The notes: generated from the sequence alone by a model not told the origin. Counted from the stretch's first letter, positions 42,803 to 51,408 are shown. The stretch is DNA of 64,000 nt from Actinoplanes xinjiangensis (GCF_003148685.1 NZ_QGGR01000009.1:248001-312000); one strand, 5' to 3'. Numbers and translations are program-made.

Positions 42803-45547
42803 ATGCCTGACCTGATCGCCGGACTGCGCCGAGCGCTGCCCCGGCTCAACCGGCGCCGGGTCCTTCCCGCGGCCGCCGTCCTCGTGGTGCTCGCCGCCGC
42901 GGCCGTCTGGGCGGTCCGCCCGACGCCGGACGCGTGGACCACCGAGGACTTCCGGATCGCCGGAGCCGACGTCGAGCTGGACTCCCGCCTCTACCTGCCG
43001 GCCGACCGCGACGGCAAGGTGCCCGCCGTGCTGCTCGCGCACGGGTTCGGCGGCACGAAGGAGTCGGTCCGCAGTGACGCCGAGTCGCTGGCCGGGCGCG
43101 GCTACGCGGTGCTCACCTGGACCGCCCGTGGTTTCGGCCGCAGCACCGGCCAGATCCACCTGGACAGCCCCGACCACGAGGTCAAGGACGCGCAGCGGCT
43201 GCTCGACTGGCTGGCCGCCCGCCCCGAGGTGACCACCGACGCCACCGGCGACCCGAAGGTCGCGGCGGTCGGCGGGTCCTACGGCGGGGCCCTCGCGCTG
43301 CTGCTGGCCGGCCAGGACCCGCGGGTCGACGCGATCGTGCCGCAGATCACCTGGAACGATCTGAACGCGTCCCTGGTCCCCGGCGGCGTGTTCAAGAAGG
43401 CCTGGGCCGGCTACTTCTTCGGCAACGGCGGTGCCTCCGCACTCGGCCTGCTGGGCGGCGGCGGTGCGGGCGGCCGGGGCGGCGAGATGCCCGCGGTCGA
43501 CCCCGCCTGCGGCCGGTTCGCCGAGGACGTCTGCAAGGCGTACCTCCAGATGGCCACCACCGGCATCCCCGACGAGACCACCCGTGCCCTGCTGCTCAAA
43601 TCCAGCCCGGCCACGGTCCTCGACAAGATCAAGGCGCCGACGCTGCTGATCCAGGGTGCCGTCGACACCCTCTTCCCGCTCTCCGAGGCGGACGCCAACG
43701 CCAAGGGCATCGCGGCCACCGGCACACCGGTGCGGGTCGCCTGGTTCACCGGCGGCCACGACGGCGGCGCGGGCCCCACCTCCGACTCCGACCGGCTCAA
43801 GTACCTGACGGCCCAGTGGCTCGACCACTACCTGAAGGGCGAGGGCGACGCGCCCGGCGACGACTTCACGTTCTCCCGGGTGGCCGGTTTCAGCGCGCTC
43901 GACCGCGGTCTGGTCACCAACGGCTACTCCACCGGGTCGTACCCGGGGCTCACCGGCACCGGCAGCACCGAGGTCACCCTGACGGGCGCGGCACAGCCGA
44001 TCGCCAACCCGCCGAACGGCAATCCCGGCGCCATCTCGTCGATGCCCGGCATCACCAGCCGGCTCAGTTCGGTGCTCAGCGGCGGCGTCGCTCTCGACGT
44101 GCCCGGCCAGCACGCCGTCTTCGAGTCGGCCGCGCTGACCGCGCCGGTCGAGGTGGCCGGGGCGCCCACGCTGCGGCTGCGGGCGGCCTCACCGACCGGC
44201 GAGGCGGTCCTCTTCGTCAAGCTCTACGACGTCGACGCCAACGGGTCGGCGACGCTCAGCGCCGGCCTGGTCGCGCCGATCCGGCTCACCGGCCTGCCGG
44301 CCGACATCGCGCAGGCCTCACCGGTCAGCGTGACGCTTCCGGCGATCGTCCGGCAGATCGAGGCGGGTCATACGGTACGGGTCACCGTCGCCACCTCGGA
44401 CCAGGCTTTCCTGACTCCCGCCCAGCCCGCCACGTACACGGTCGCGGTGGAGCCGGTGCTGACCCTGCCGACACTGACCGGCACACCGATCGCCGACCCC
44501 GGCAGCCTCTGGTGGTTCGTGCTGGCCGGCGTGCTCGGGGTGATCCTGCTCGGCCTGGTCGCGCTCCTGGTGATCAGCCGGATCCGGCACCGGCGGCGGG
44601 ACGTGGCCGTGGTCGAGGAGCACGCGGACACCCCGCTGGTGGTGAACGGGCTCCGCAAGGCGTACGGCGACGGTTTCGTGGCGGTGCAGGAGATCGACTT
44701 CACGGTCCAGCGCGGCCAGGTCGTCGGTCTGCTCGGCCCGAACGGGGCGGGCAAGACCACCACGCTGCGGGTGCTGATGGGCCTGACCCAGCCGACCGCG
44801 GGCGAGATCTTCGTCTTCGGGCACCGGCTGGTCCCGGGCGCCCCGATCCTGTCCCGGGTCGGCTCGCTGGTGGAGGGCCCCGGGTTCCTGCCGCACCTGA
44901 CCGGTGAGGAGAACCTGCGGGCGTACTGGCAGGCGACCGGCCGCCCGTGGGCCGACGCCCGCTTCGAGGAGGCCCTGGAGATCGCCGGCCTGGGCAGCTC
45001 GGTGCACCGCAAGACCCGCAAGTACAGCCACGGCATGCGGCAGCGGCTCGCCATCGCGCAGGCCATGCTCGGCCTGCCGGACCTGCTGGTGCTGGACGAG
45101 CCGACGGACGGCCTGGACCCGCCGCAGATCGCCGAGATGCGCCGCGTCCTTCAGCGCTACGCCACCGACGGCCGGGCCGTGCTGGTCTCCAGTCACCTGC
45201 TCGCCGAGGTGGAGCAGACCTGCACCCACGCGGTCGTCGTCAACAAGGGCCGGATCGTCGCGTCCGGCCAGGTCAGCGACATCGTCGGGGACTCCCCGTC
45301 GGTGCAGCTCGACGTCTCCGACGTGCCGGCGGCCACCCGGGTCCTCGAGGAGCTCGGGGTGCGCTCGGTCAAGACGGAAGGCCCCAACGGCCTGATCGTC
45401 GACATGAACGGCACGGCCCGTTCCGAGGTGGTCGCCTCCCTGGTCGGGGCGGGCATCGGGGTGGACCGGCTGGTGCCGCGCCGCCGCCTGGAGGACGCGT
45501 TCCTGTCCCTGGTCGGCGACAACTCGCGAGGAAGTGGAGACCGATGA
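42803..45547 (+). CDS. Fusion of an S15/CocE-type hydrolase and an ABC transporter ATPase
   Basis: 914 residues from ATG 42803. An N-terminal membrane segment (about 18-42) leads into an alpha/beta hydrolase of the X-Pro dipeptidyl-peptidase (S15/CocE) kind. It has HGFGGTKESVRSDAESLAGR, nucleophile elbow GGSYGG (Ser about 159), candidate acid in IQGAVDTLFPL, GGHDGG, and the beta-sandwich domain (ALTAPVEVAGAPTLRLRAAS). A second membrane segment (about 570-595) joins it to an ABC ATPase with GPNGAGKTT (about 645), signature YSHGMRQRLAIAQA and LVLDEPTDGLDP. The next gene, overlapping by 4 bp, is its permease. This places an extracellular hydrolase and cytoplasmic ATPase in one chain; the substrate is unknown. 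Confidence 0.9.
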   Translation: MPDLIAGLRRALPRLNRRRVLPAAAVLVVLAAAAVWAVRPTPDAWTTEDFRIAGADVELDSRLYLPADRDGKVPAVLLAHGFGGTKESVRSDAESLAGRGYAVLTWTARGFGRSTGQIHLDSPDHEVKDAQRLLDWLAARPEVTTDATGDPKVAAVGGSYGGALALLLAGQDPRVDAIVPQITWNDLNASLVPGGVFKKAWAGYFFGNGGASALGLLGGGGAGGRGGEMPAVDPACGRFAEDVCKAYLQMATTGIPDETTRALLLKSSPATVLDKIKAPTLLIQGAVDTLFPLSEADANAKGIAATGTPVRVAWFTGGHDGGAGPTSDSDRLKYLTAQWLDHYLKGEGDAPGDDFTFSRVAGFSALDRGLVTNGYSTGSYPGLTGTGSTEVTLTGAAQPIANPPNGNPGAISSMPGITSRLSSVLSGGVALDVPGQHAVFESAALTAPVEVAGAPTLRLRAASPTGEAVLFVKLYDVDANGSATLSAGLVAPIRLTGLPADIAQASPVSVTLPAIVRQIEAGHTVRVTVATSDQAFLTPAQPATYTVAVEPVLTLPTLTGTPIADPGSLWWFVLAGVLGVILLGLVALLVISRIRHRRRDVAVVEEHADTPLVVNGLRKAYGDGFVAVQEIDFTVQRGQVVGLLGPNGAGKTTTLRVLMGLTQPTAGEIFVFGHRLVPGAPILSRVGSLVEGPGFLPHLTGEENLRAYWQATGRPWADARFEEALEIAGLGSSVHRKTRKYSHGMRQRLAIAQAMLGLPDLLVLDEPTDGLDPPQIAEMRRVLQRYATDGRAVLVSSHLLAEVEQTCTHAVVVNKGRIVASGQVSDIVGDSPSVQLDVSDVPAATRVLEELGVRSVKTEGPNGLIVDMNGTARSEVVASLVGAGIGVDRLVPRRRLEDAFLSLVGDNSRGSGDR

Positions 45548-46413
45548 GCACCCTGGAGGCCGCGTCCGGCTACAAGCCGTCGCGCACCATGCCGATCTGG
45601 GCGGAGGTGCGTCGGCAGGCGTCCCGGCGGCGTACCCAGATGGCCCTCGGTTTCATGGTGCTGCTGCCACTGATCGTCCTGGCCGCCTTCGAGTTCGGTG
45701 GCGGCGGCGGCGATGACGACGACGGCAACGGCGGTGGCGCGTTCAGCAGCATGGCCGATTTGGCCACCTCCGGCGGGCTCAACTTCGCGCTCTTCGGCCT
45801 CGCCGTGTCGGCCGGGTTCCTGCTGGTCGTGGTGGTCGCGCTGTTCTTCGGTGACACGGTGGCCAGCGAGGCGAGCTGGGGCAGTCTGCGCTACCTGCTG
45901 GCGATCCCGGTGCCGCGGGCCCGGCTGCTCGGCGTGAAACTGATCGTCGCCGCCGGCTATTCGCTGCTGGCCCTGCTGCTGCTCGTCGGCACCAGCCTGC
46001 TGGTCGGCACGTTGCGGTACGGCTGGTCCCCGATGGGCAGCACGATCGCCGCCGAGATCCCGCCCGGGGAGGGTCTGCTGCGGCTGCTGGGGATCTGCGC
46101 GTACCTGGCGACCACCCTGCTCGTGGTGGCCGGCCTGGCGTTCCTGCTCTCGGTGCTGACCGACGCCGCTCTCGGCGCGGTCGGCGGCGCGGTGCTGCTC
46201 TGGATCCTGTCCAGCATCCTGGACCAGATCGATGCGCTCGGCGGCATCCGCAACGGCCTGCCGACCCACTACACGGACGCCTGGATGGGTCTGCTCTCCA
46301 CGCCGGTGCAGACCGAGGATCTGGCGAAGGGGGCGATCTCCGCGATCGTCTACGCCACCCTGTTCTGGGGGATCGCGTTCTTCCGCTTCACCCGCAAGGA
46401 CGTCACCTCCTGA
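45544..46413 (+). CDS. ABC-2 type permease
   Basis: 289 residues from ATG 45544, overlapping the fusion-gene stop by 4 bp. About six membrane helices, beginning with MALGFMVLLPLIVLAAFEFG and ending with ISAIVYATLFWGIAFF. Segments SAGFLLVVVVALFFGDTVAS and EASWGSLRYLLAIPVPRARL are typical of ABC-2 permeases that pair with drug/lipid-type ATPases. An Asp/Gly-rich acidic loop (GGGGGDDDDGNGGG) is unusual. With the hydrolase-ATPase it makes a two-gene exporter. Confidence 0.88.
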   Translation: MSTLEAASGYKPSRTMPIWAEVRRQASRRRTQMALGFMVLLPLIVLAAFEFGGGGGDDDDGNGGGAFSSMADLATSGGLNFALFGLAVSAGFLLVVVVALFFGDTVASEASWGSLRYLLAIPVPRARLLGVKLIVAAGYSLLALLLLVGTSLLVGTLRYGWSPMGSTIAAEIPPGEGLLRLLGICAYLATTLLVVAGLAFLLSVLTDAALGAVGGAVLLWILSSILDQIDALGGIRNGLPTHYTDAWMGLLSTPVQTEDLAKGAISAIVYATLFWGIAFFRFTRKDVTS

Positions 46414-46473
46414 CGGTGTGCCCCGGTCTCAATTCGATTGACGGCCGGGGCCGCCGCGCGGTGGCATGGCCGC

Positions 46474-47382
46474 GTGACGGCTGACTTCTCGATCCGCCCC
46501 GCCCGCCCCGACGATGCCGCCGCGGCGGTCGCCCTCCGCGCCTCGGTGTACCCGTACCTGGTCCGCGGCGAGGCCTCCACCCGGCGCATGTTCGCCTCGC
46601 CGCCACCCGGGGAGGAGCGGATCTTCCTGCTGGCCGAACGCGACGGCGCGATCGTCGGCAACGTCTCGGCGCTCCGGGACGTCCGCTCGGCGGATCCCGC
46701 ATTCGGGCGGATCGGGCTGCATGTGCATCCGGACCATCGTGGCCGGGGTGTCGGAACCGCGCTGCTCGCCGAGGCCGTCGATCACCTGAGGGCCGTCGGA
46801 GTCCGGCGGGTCGCCACCTGGGTGAGACCCGAGTCGGTGAAGTTCGCCGGCGCCCACGGGTTCGAGAAGTCCCGGGAGATGCGCTTCTCGGCCCTGGACC
46901 TGACCGGTTTCGGAGACCGGACGTGGGTGCCGGCGCCGCCCGGGATCCAGCTGGTCCGGCTGCGGGAGGTCACGGAGCAGGCCCTCTACGCGGCTGACGT
47001 GGCGGCCGCGACCGACGAGCCCGGTGATACCCCGCCGCAGCCGACGCCGTACCCGCTGTGGCGCTACGAGACCCTGGAGGAGCCGGGACTGGACCGGGAC
47101 GCCAGCACCGCGGCCGTGGCCGGCGGGGAGATCGTGTCGTTCTCGATGGTGCTGCGCGACGGCGACCGGATCTGGTCGGACATGACCGCCACCGTCCCCG
47201 GGCATCGCGGTCGCGGGCTGGCCCGCCTGGTGAAGACCGCGGCGCTGCGCCGGGCCGCGGCGTCGGGTGTGCGTACCGCCTACACCAGCAACGACGAGGA
47301 GAACGCGCCGATGCTCGCGGTCAACGAGCGTCTCGGCTACCGCCCGGTGGCAAGCCAGTTCTCCTGCCTGGCCACCCTCTGA
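46474..47382 (+). CDS. Tandem-domain GNAT acetyltransferase
   Basis: 302 residues from GTG 46474, with two GNAT folds. The first (about 5-145) has HVHPDHRGRGVGTALLAEAV. The second (about 150-300) has TATVPGHRGRGLARLVKTAALR and ENAPMLAVNERLGYRPV. Fused pairs of this kind resemble mycothiol-synthase-like or peptide-modifying GNATs, but no substrate can be assigned. The stop is followed 11 bp later by a triple palindrome array. Confidence 0.85.
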   Translation: MTADFSIRPARPDDAAAAVALRASVYPYLVRGEASTRRMFASPPPGEERIFLLAERDGAIVGNVSALRDVRSADPAFGRIGLHVHPDHRGRGVGTALLAEAVDHLRAVGVRRVATWVRPESVKFAGAHGFEKSREMRFSALDLTGFGDRTWVPAPPGIQLVRLREVTEQALYAADVAAATDEPGDTPPQPTPYPLWRYETLEEPGLDRDASTAAVAGGEIVSFSMVLRDGDRIWSDMTATVPGHRGRGLARLVKTAALRRAAASGVRTAYTSNDEENAPMLAVNERLGYRPVASQFSCLATL

Positions 47383-47393
47383 AGATCAACCCC

Positions 47394-47572
47394 AGCTGGC
47401 TCTCACCGCTGTCTCACGGCCCCTGAGACAGCGGTGGCGGCCAGCCACGAAGGCCCGGCTGGCTCTCACCGCTGTCTCAGCGTCCGTGAGGCAGCGGTGG
47501 CGGCCAGCCGCGAGGGTTCGGCTGGTTCTGGCCGCTGTCTCAGGGCTCCTGAGACAGCGGTGGGAGCCAGCC
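47394..47572. repeat. Second triple array of the 53-bp palindrome, 63-bp period
   Basis: Copies at 47394-47446, 47457-47509 and 47520-47572, again exactly 63 bp apart with 10-bp spacers (ACGAAGGCCC, GCGAGGGTTC). Copy 3 has the GGTGGGAGCCAGCC right arm seen at 29285. Copies differ from one another as much as from those at the other loci, so the array is not a very recent duplication of either. It lies between the GNAT stop and the riboswitch. Confidence 0.95.
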
Positions 47573-47655
47573 GGGTGGGAAGGAGGTCGCTCACACCTCG
47601 GGAACTACGTGTGGCGTTCGCGGCATCTCGTCGTAAGGTGTGGGAAACAACTGAA

Positions 47656-47797
47656 TACCTCATCCAGAGGGGCAGAGGGATACGGCCCGACGAAGCCCCG
47701 GCAACCACCGCGCAGCGATTCTCGATGACGAGCCGCGCGTGGCAGGTGCTAATTCCGTCCCCGTTTCGGCAGGTCGCCGCGGGGAAAGATGAGAGGA
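47656..47797 (+). promoter_or_regulatory. SAM-I (S-box) riboswitch of thrC
   Basis: Conserved S-box landmarks are present in order: CTCATC (47659-47664) forming P1 with GATGAG (47788-47793), CAGAGGGGCAGAGGGATACG, GGCCCGACGAAGCCCCGGCA, ACC, then AGGTGCTAATTCC and GGGGAAAGATGAG. The ribosome binding site GAGAGG (47791-47796) overlaps the 3' strand of P1, and the thrC ATG follows at 47805. SAM binding should therefore affect translation start. A small stem AGAG-GAAA-CTCT could compete. Confidence 0.92.
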
Positions 47798-47804
47798 AAC
47801 TCTA

Positions 47805-49088
47805 ATGACGTCTGTCGTCGACGCGCCCGCTGCCACCTCCGCCTCGCCCGCTCGCGGCCTGATCTGCCGCGCCTGTGGCACCGAGTACCCGCTCGCCGCG
47901 CAGCACGCCTGTTACGAGTGTTTCGGCCCGCTCGAGGTCGCCTACGACGAGGCGGCGCTCGCGCGGGTGACCCGGGCCCAGATCGAGGCGGGCCCGCAGA
48001 ACATCTGGCGTTATGCGGCGCTGCTGCCCGCCGGCCAGGACCCGGCGACCCGGGTGACCCTCGACCCGGGCCTGACCCCGCTGGTCGCCGCCCCGCAGCT
48101 GGCCGCCGCGCTCGGCATCGAGGCGCCGCTCTACGTCAAGGACGACTCGCAGAACCCGACCCACTCGTTCAAGGACCGGGTCGTCTCGGTGGCTCTGACC
48201 GCCGCCAAGGAGCTGGGCTTCAACCGGTTCTCCTGCGCCTCGACCGGCAACCTGGCCAACTCGGTCGCCGCCCACGCGGCCCGTGCCGGTGTGCCGAGCA
48301 TCGTCTTCATCCCGGCCGACCTGGAACCCGGCAAGATCATCACGACCGCGGTGTACGGCGGTGACCTGGTCGCCATCGAGGGCTCCTACGACGACGTGAA
48401 CCGGCTGTGCAGCGAGCTCGTGGAGACCGACGAGTTCGAGGACACCGCGTTCGTGAACGTGAACGTCCGCCCGTTCTACGCCGAGGGCTCCAAGACGCTG
48501 GGGTACGAGGTGGCCGAGCAGCTCGGCTGGCGCATCCCGGCCCAGGTGGTCATCCCGATGGCCTCCGGTGAACTGCTCACCAAGGTGGACAAGGCGTTCT
48601 CCGAGCTGGTCGAGATCGGACTGGCCGAGGCCCCGGAGGGCGGCTGGACCGTCTTCGGCGCGCAGTCGGAGGGCTGCAACCCGATCGCGGTCGCCCTGCA
48701 CGCCGACACCGACGTGATCCAGCCGGTGAAGCCGACCGGCATCGCCAAGTCGCTCAACATCGGCGACCCGGCCGCCGGGCCGTACGCGATCGAGGCCGTC
48801 CGCCGTACCGGTGGCTGGATGGACTACGCGAACGACGACGAGATCCGCGACGGCATCCGGCTGCTGGCCGAGACGACCGGCATCTTCGCCGAGACCGCCG
48901 GCGGCACCACCGTGGCGGTGCTCAAGAAGCTGGTGGCGAGCGGCAGGCTCGACCCCACCAAGGAGACGGTCGTCTACAACACCGGCGAGGGCCTGAAGAC
49001 GATCGACGCGGTGGCCGGCCAGGTTGGACCGACGCACACGATCAAGCCGTCGCTGCGCGGCGCCCGGGAGGCCGGCCTGCTCGGCTGA
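47805..49088 (+). CDS. thrC: Threonine synthase
   Basis: 427 residues from ATG 47805. A PLP enzyme making L-threonine from O-phospho-L-homoserine. The N-terminal zinc-ribbon-like CRACGTEYPLAAQHACYECF is followed by the fold-II PLP lysine motif NPTHSFKDRVV, STGNLANSVAAHA and PMASGELLTKVDKAF. This is the long bacterial/plant-type ThrC. It is preceded directly by a SAM-I riboswitch, linking threonine formation to the methionine/SAM branch that also draws on homoserine. Confidence 0.95.
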   Translation: MTSVVDAPAATSASPARGLICRACGTEYPLAAQHACYECFGPLEVAYDEAALARVTRAQIEAGPQNIWRYAALLPAGQDPATRVTLDPGLTPLVAAPQLAAALGIEAPLYVKDDSQNPTHSFKDRVVSVALTAAKELGFNRFSCASTGNLANSVAAHAARAGVPSIVFIPADLEPGKIITTAVYGGDLVAIEGSYDDVNRLCSELVETDEFEDTAFVNVNVRPFYAEGSKTLGYEVAEQLGWRIPAQVVIPMASGELLTKVDKAFSELVEIGLAEAPEGGWTVFGAQSEGCNPIAVALHADTDVIQPVKPTGIAKSLNIGDPAAGPYAIEAVRRTGGWMDYANDDEIRDGIRLLAETTGIFAETAGGTTVAVLKKLVASGRLDPTKETVVYNTGEGLKTIDAVAGQVGPTHTIKPSLRGAREAGLLG

Positions 49089-49323
49089 CCCCGTTGCGGG
49101 TCGCCCGAGCGGAGGGGCGAAGGTCACCAATTCGTGACCAACTCTCACTGACCGTCACGGGTGATCAGCCGGTTGTCAGAATTACCTCCTCCGAGGACTT
49201 GCACTCCGATCTCCGGATGGGCAGGATGCTCTCTGCGGGAGGACGCGACGCCGTACGAGGCCCCTCACTAGAGCTTGGCGACAATCTCCGAGGTTCCCAA
49301 CGATCCAGCGCTGACCCAAACGG

Positions 49324-49815
49324 CTACGTGCCCGGAGGCGCTGTGCGTCCGTCCTCCCGACCAACTTCCTTTCGCAGCAGCCTGACGGCCCAGGGTCGCA
49401 GCGGCAGCTCCAGCGGGTAGTGCCCGTCGGCCAGGCCCGCGTTCCGTTCGAACCAGTTGCGCACCCCGTAGGACGTGGTCAGCGCGATCGACCAGCCACA
49501 CGCGACCCAGTAGGCGGGCCAGAACAGCGGGCCGAAGAACGCGTACTGACCGACGTGCCGGCATTCGTGAGCGAACAGCCGGGCCCGTTCCTCGGCGAGC
49601 AGCCACTCGGCGGAGCGGTTCGTGATGATCACCGAGCCGACCGTGAAGCACGAACCGGCCGGCATCCGGAACCGGAAGTTCTCGGCGATCAGCACCCCGT
49701 GGCGCCCGCGCCGGAGCCTCGTGCCGGTGCCGAGGGCCACCAGCAGCCCGACCAGGGTCGTCCCGTTCACCGCGGTCAGCGCCGTCCGCGTCACGTGCCA
49801 CCCGCGCCCGGCCAT
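49324..49815 (-). CDS. Membrane protein with an HExxH motif
   Basis: 163 residues from ATG 49815. A first hydrophobic segment (LTAVNGTTLVGLLVALGTG) is followed by a beta-rich part, the motif FAHECRHVGQYAFFGPLF (HExxH, possible zinc site), a hydrophobic helix (FWPAYWVACGWSIALTTSY) and a basic C-terminus. The motif resembles small M48-like or DUF4157-like metallopeptidases, but no third ligand is clear. It begins 2 bp after the GNAT stop on the same strand, so both are probably co-transcribed. Confidence 0.6.
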   Translation of the reverse strand: MAGRGWHVTRTALTAVNGTTLVGLLVALGTGTRLRRGRHGVLIAENFRFRMPAGSCFTVGSVIITNRSAEWLLAEERARLFAHECRHVGQYAFFGPLFWPAYWVACGWSIALTTSYGVRNWFERNAGLADGHYPLELPLRPWAVRLLRKEVGREDGRTAPPGT

Positions 49816-49817
49816 CG

Positions 49818-50321
49818 TCAGACCCGCCGGCGCATCTGCAACTCGGTGAGGGCGCGGACGGTCGGGTGCGGCAGGCGCACCCCGGTGTCGGTGAAACCCA
49901 GCTTCTCGTACGCCCGGACGGCCCGGTCGTTGCCGCAGACCACCTCGAGCAGCAACTCGTCACGCCCGGCCGCCGCGGACCAGTCGGCGACCGCTTCGAC
50001 GAGTTGGCCGAGCATCTTGCCGCCCCGGTGGGCGGGGGTCAGGTAGACCGCGAAGATGACCGTGCAGCCCGGCTCGCCGGGCACCGTGGTCCCGCCGGCG
50101 TGCCCGAGCAGCGGCCCACCCGGGTCGACGATGAACTGCGCGGTGTCCGGCCCCTCCGACGACTGCCGGATCCGCTGCCGGTAGCTCTCGTGCGGTCGTG
50201 CCGCGGCCTGCGCCAGGGTCTCCAGGAACGCCAGCGGACTGTCCGCCAGCATCTCCAGGCGGAGCGCCCGCATGCGCCCGGCGTCGTCCGGGGTCACCCG
50301 CCGTACGTCCCAGTTCTCCAT
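49818..50321 (-). CDS. GNAT acetyltransferase
   Basis: 167 residues from ATG 50321. GNAT core with AVYLTPAHRGGKMLGQLVEA (acetyl-CoA loop, RGGKMLG in place of R-G-x-G) and the end CGNDRAVRAYEKLGFTDTG. N-terminal WDVRRVTPDDAGRMRALRLE is typical. The upstream open frame to 50432 was trimmed because ATG 50321 gives the normal N-terminus. No substrate is assigned. It is followed by the HExxH protein gene. Confidence 0.82.
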   Translation of the reverse strand: MENWDVRRVTPDDAGRMRALRLEMLADSPLAFLETLAQAAARPHESYRQRIRQSSEGPDTAQFIVDPGGPLLGHAGGTTVPGEPGCTVIFAVYLTPAHRGGKMLGQLVEAVADWSAAAGRDELLLEVVCGNDRAVRAYEKLGFTDTGVRLPHPTVRALTELQMRRRV

Positions 50322-50455
50322 GCGTCCATCCCTACCGCCGCCGTACCCGCCCGGCAACCTGGTTGTCGGCAAGCCGTGTGACCGGCCTGCGGGAGGATCC
50401 GGCGGGGAGCGGGAGCCGGATACCGCCCGCATCGGTCTTACCGCATGATGCGCCG

Positions 50456-51109
50456 ATGAAGAACGAAGTTCGCCCGGTCGCCGAACCGCTCGCCGGCGTC
50501 CGCCTGGTGCGTGGCCGCCCGTGGGCCCTGGCCGCGACGGTGCTCGCGGTGTTCCTGCTCCAGATCGGCCCCACGACCTTCTGGAGCGTGCTGCTGGACC
50601 GGGCCATGGAGACCGGTGGGCTTCTGCTCAGCCTGGTCCAGCCGCTGGGCCTGGCGCTGTTGGAGCTGCCGACGGTGGGCGCTCTGACCGTGGTCGCCGT
50701 GCTGTCGGGACGCCGGGTGACGGTGGGCCGGGTGCTGGCGCTGTGGGTGCTCAGTGTTCTGGTCTGGCTGGCGGCCCTCCTGGTCGGTGGCGTGGCCGGT
50801 GGCACCGGCGGGTGGCTGGTGCTCGTGGCCGTCCTGGCGCAGGCGGTGAAGCTGGTGGTCCTGGGTCTGCTCGCCGGCGGGCTGTTCCCGGCGGCGGGGG
50901 GCGAACGGGGTCCGGTCGCGCTTCTGGCGGCCTCCGTGGCGCTGCCGGTGTTCCTCCTCGCGGTGGCCCGGGTGCCGATCCCGTGGGTGCCCATGGTCCT
51001 GGGGGCGGCCGGCATCGTCGGCTGGTCGGTTGCGGCGCTCGTCACGTCGCGTCCGGGGGCCGAAAGCCCGGCTCGCACCCCCGCTGAGCAGGGCCGTCAA
51101 GATCCTTAG
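50456..51109 (+). CDS. Small membrane protein of unknown function
   Basis: 217 residues from ATG 50456. About six hydrophobic segments span nearly the whole protein: ALAATVLAVFLLQIGPTTFW, LLSLVQPLGLALLELPTVGA, VLALWVLSVLVWLAALLVGG, LVLVAVLAQAVKLVVLGLLA, ALLAASVALPVFLLAV and PMVLGAAGIVGWSVAALV. The N-terminus is cytoplasmic and basic. No family motif is seen. It ends about 45 bp before the first CIRCE element of groEL, so it is probably a separate unit. Confidence 0.6.
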   Translation: MKNEVRPVAEPLAGVRLVRGRPWALAATVLAVFLLQIGPTTFWSVLLDRAMETGGLLLSLVQPLGLALLELPTVGALTVVAVLSGRRVTVGRVLALWVLSVLVWLAALLVGGVAGGTGGWLVLVAVLAQAVKLVVLGLLAGGLFPAAGGERGPVALLAASVALPVFLLAVARVPIPWVPMVLGAAGIVGWSVAALVTSRPGAESPARTPAEQGRQDP

Positions 51110-51154
51110 GCGAAACGGCGGCCCCTTTCGGGGTTTCGCGGGAAGATGGGGTTT

Positions 51155-51181
51155 CTTGCACTCGCCATCGGAGAGTGCTAA
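51155..51181 (+). promoter_or_regulatory. CIRCE operator 1 (HrcA binding site)
   Basis: CTTGCACTC, nine bases (GCCATCGGA), then GAGTGCTAA. It matches the CIRCE consensus TTAGCACTC-N9-GAGTGCTAA at most positions. It lies upstream of the groEL start and 8 bp before the second site. Confidence 0.88.
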
Positions 51182-51189
51182 ACAAGTGA

Positions 51190-51216
51190 TTGGCACTCGC
51201 GCATGCTGAGTGCCAG
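51190..51216 (+). promoter_or_regulatory. CIRCE operator 2 (HrcA binding site)
   Basis: TTGGCACTC, nine bases (GCGCATGCT), then GAGTGCCAG. The inverted halves match except at the outermost base. Two sites 35 bp apart (start to start) suggest cooperative HrcA repression relieved on heat stress. The transcript leader to groEL would be about 190 bp long. Confidence 0.92.
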
Positions 51217-51408
51217 CAGGTCGGGACGGTGGGGTTCCGGTCGCGGTGCTGCCATCGGCATCGGGGCACGGAGCCGGTCGTCGCGGGCTATCCGGCTCGG
51301 CCTGAGGACGTCACATCGCCAGGTGGTGACGTCCACAGACTTCCTCAACGTGCGGAGAGCGGGGCCGACGAGGCCCGGCACCGCGGATGTCCGGGAGGAC
51401 AACGCCGT

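Noticed and set aside
40255..47572. Regular repeat-spacer arrays as CRISPR
   Set aside because: Repeats are 53-bp palindromes with 10-bp, similar spacers, only three per array, and there are no cas genes. Spacers are far too short and not unique.
49123..49140. GGTCAC-CAATTC-GTGACC as an operator downstream of thrC
   Set aside because: Short perfect arms but no gene start nearby in either direction that would use it. Could be chance.
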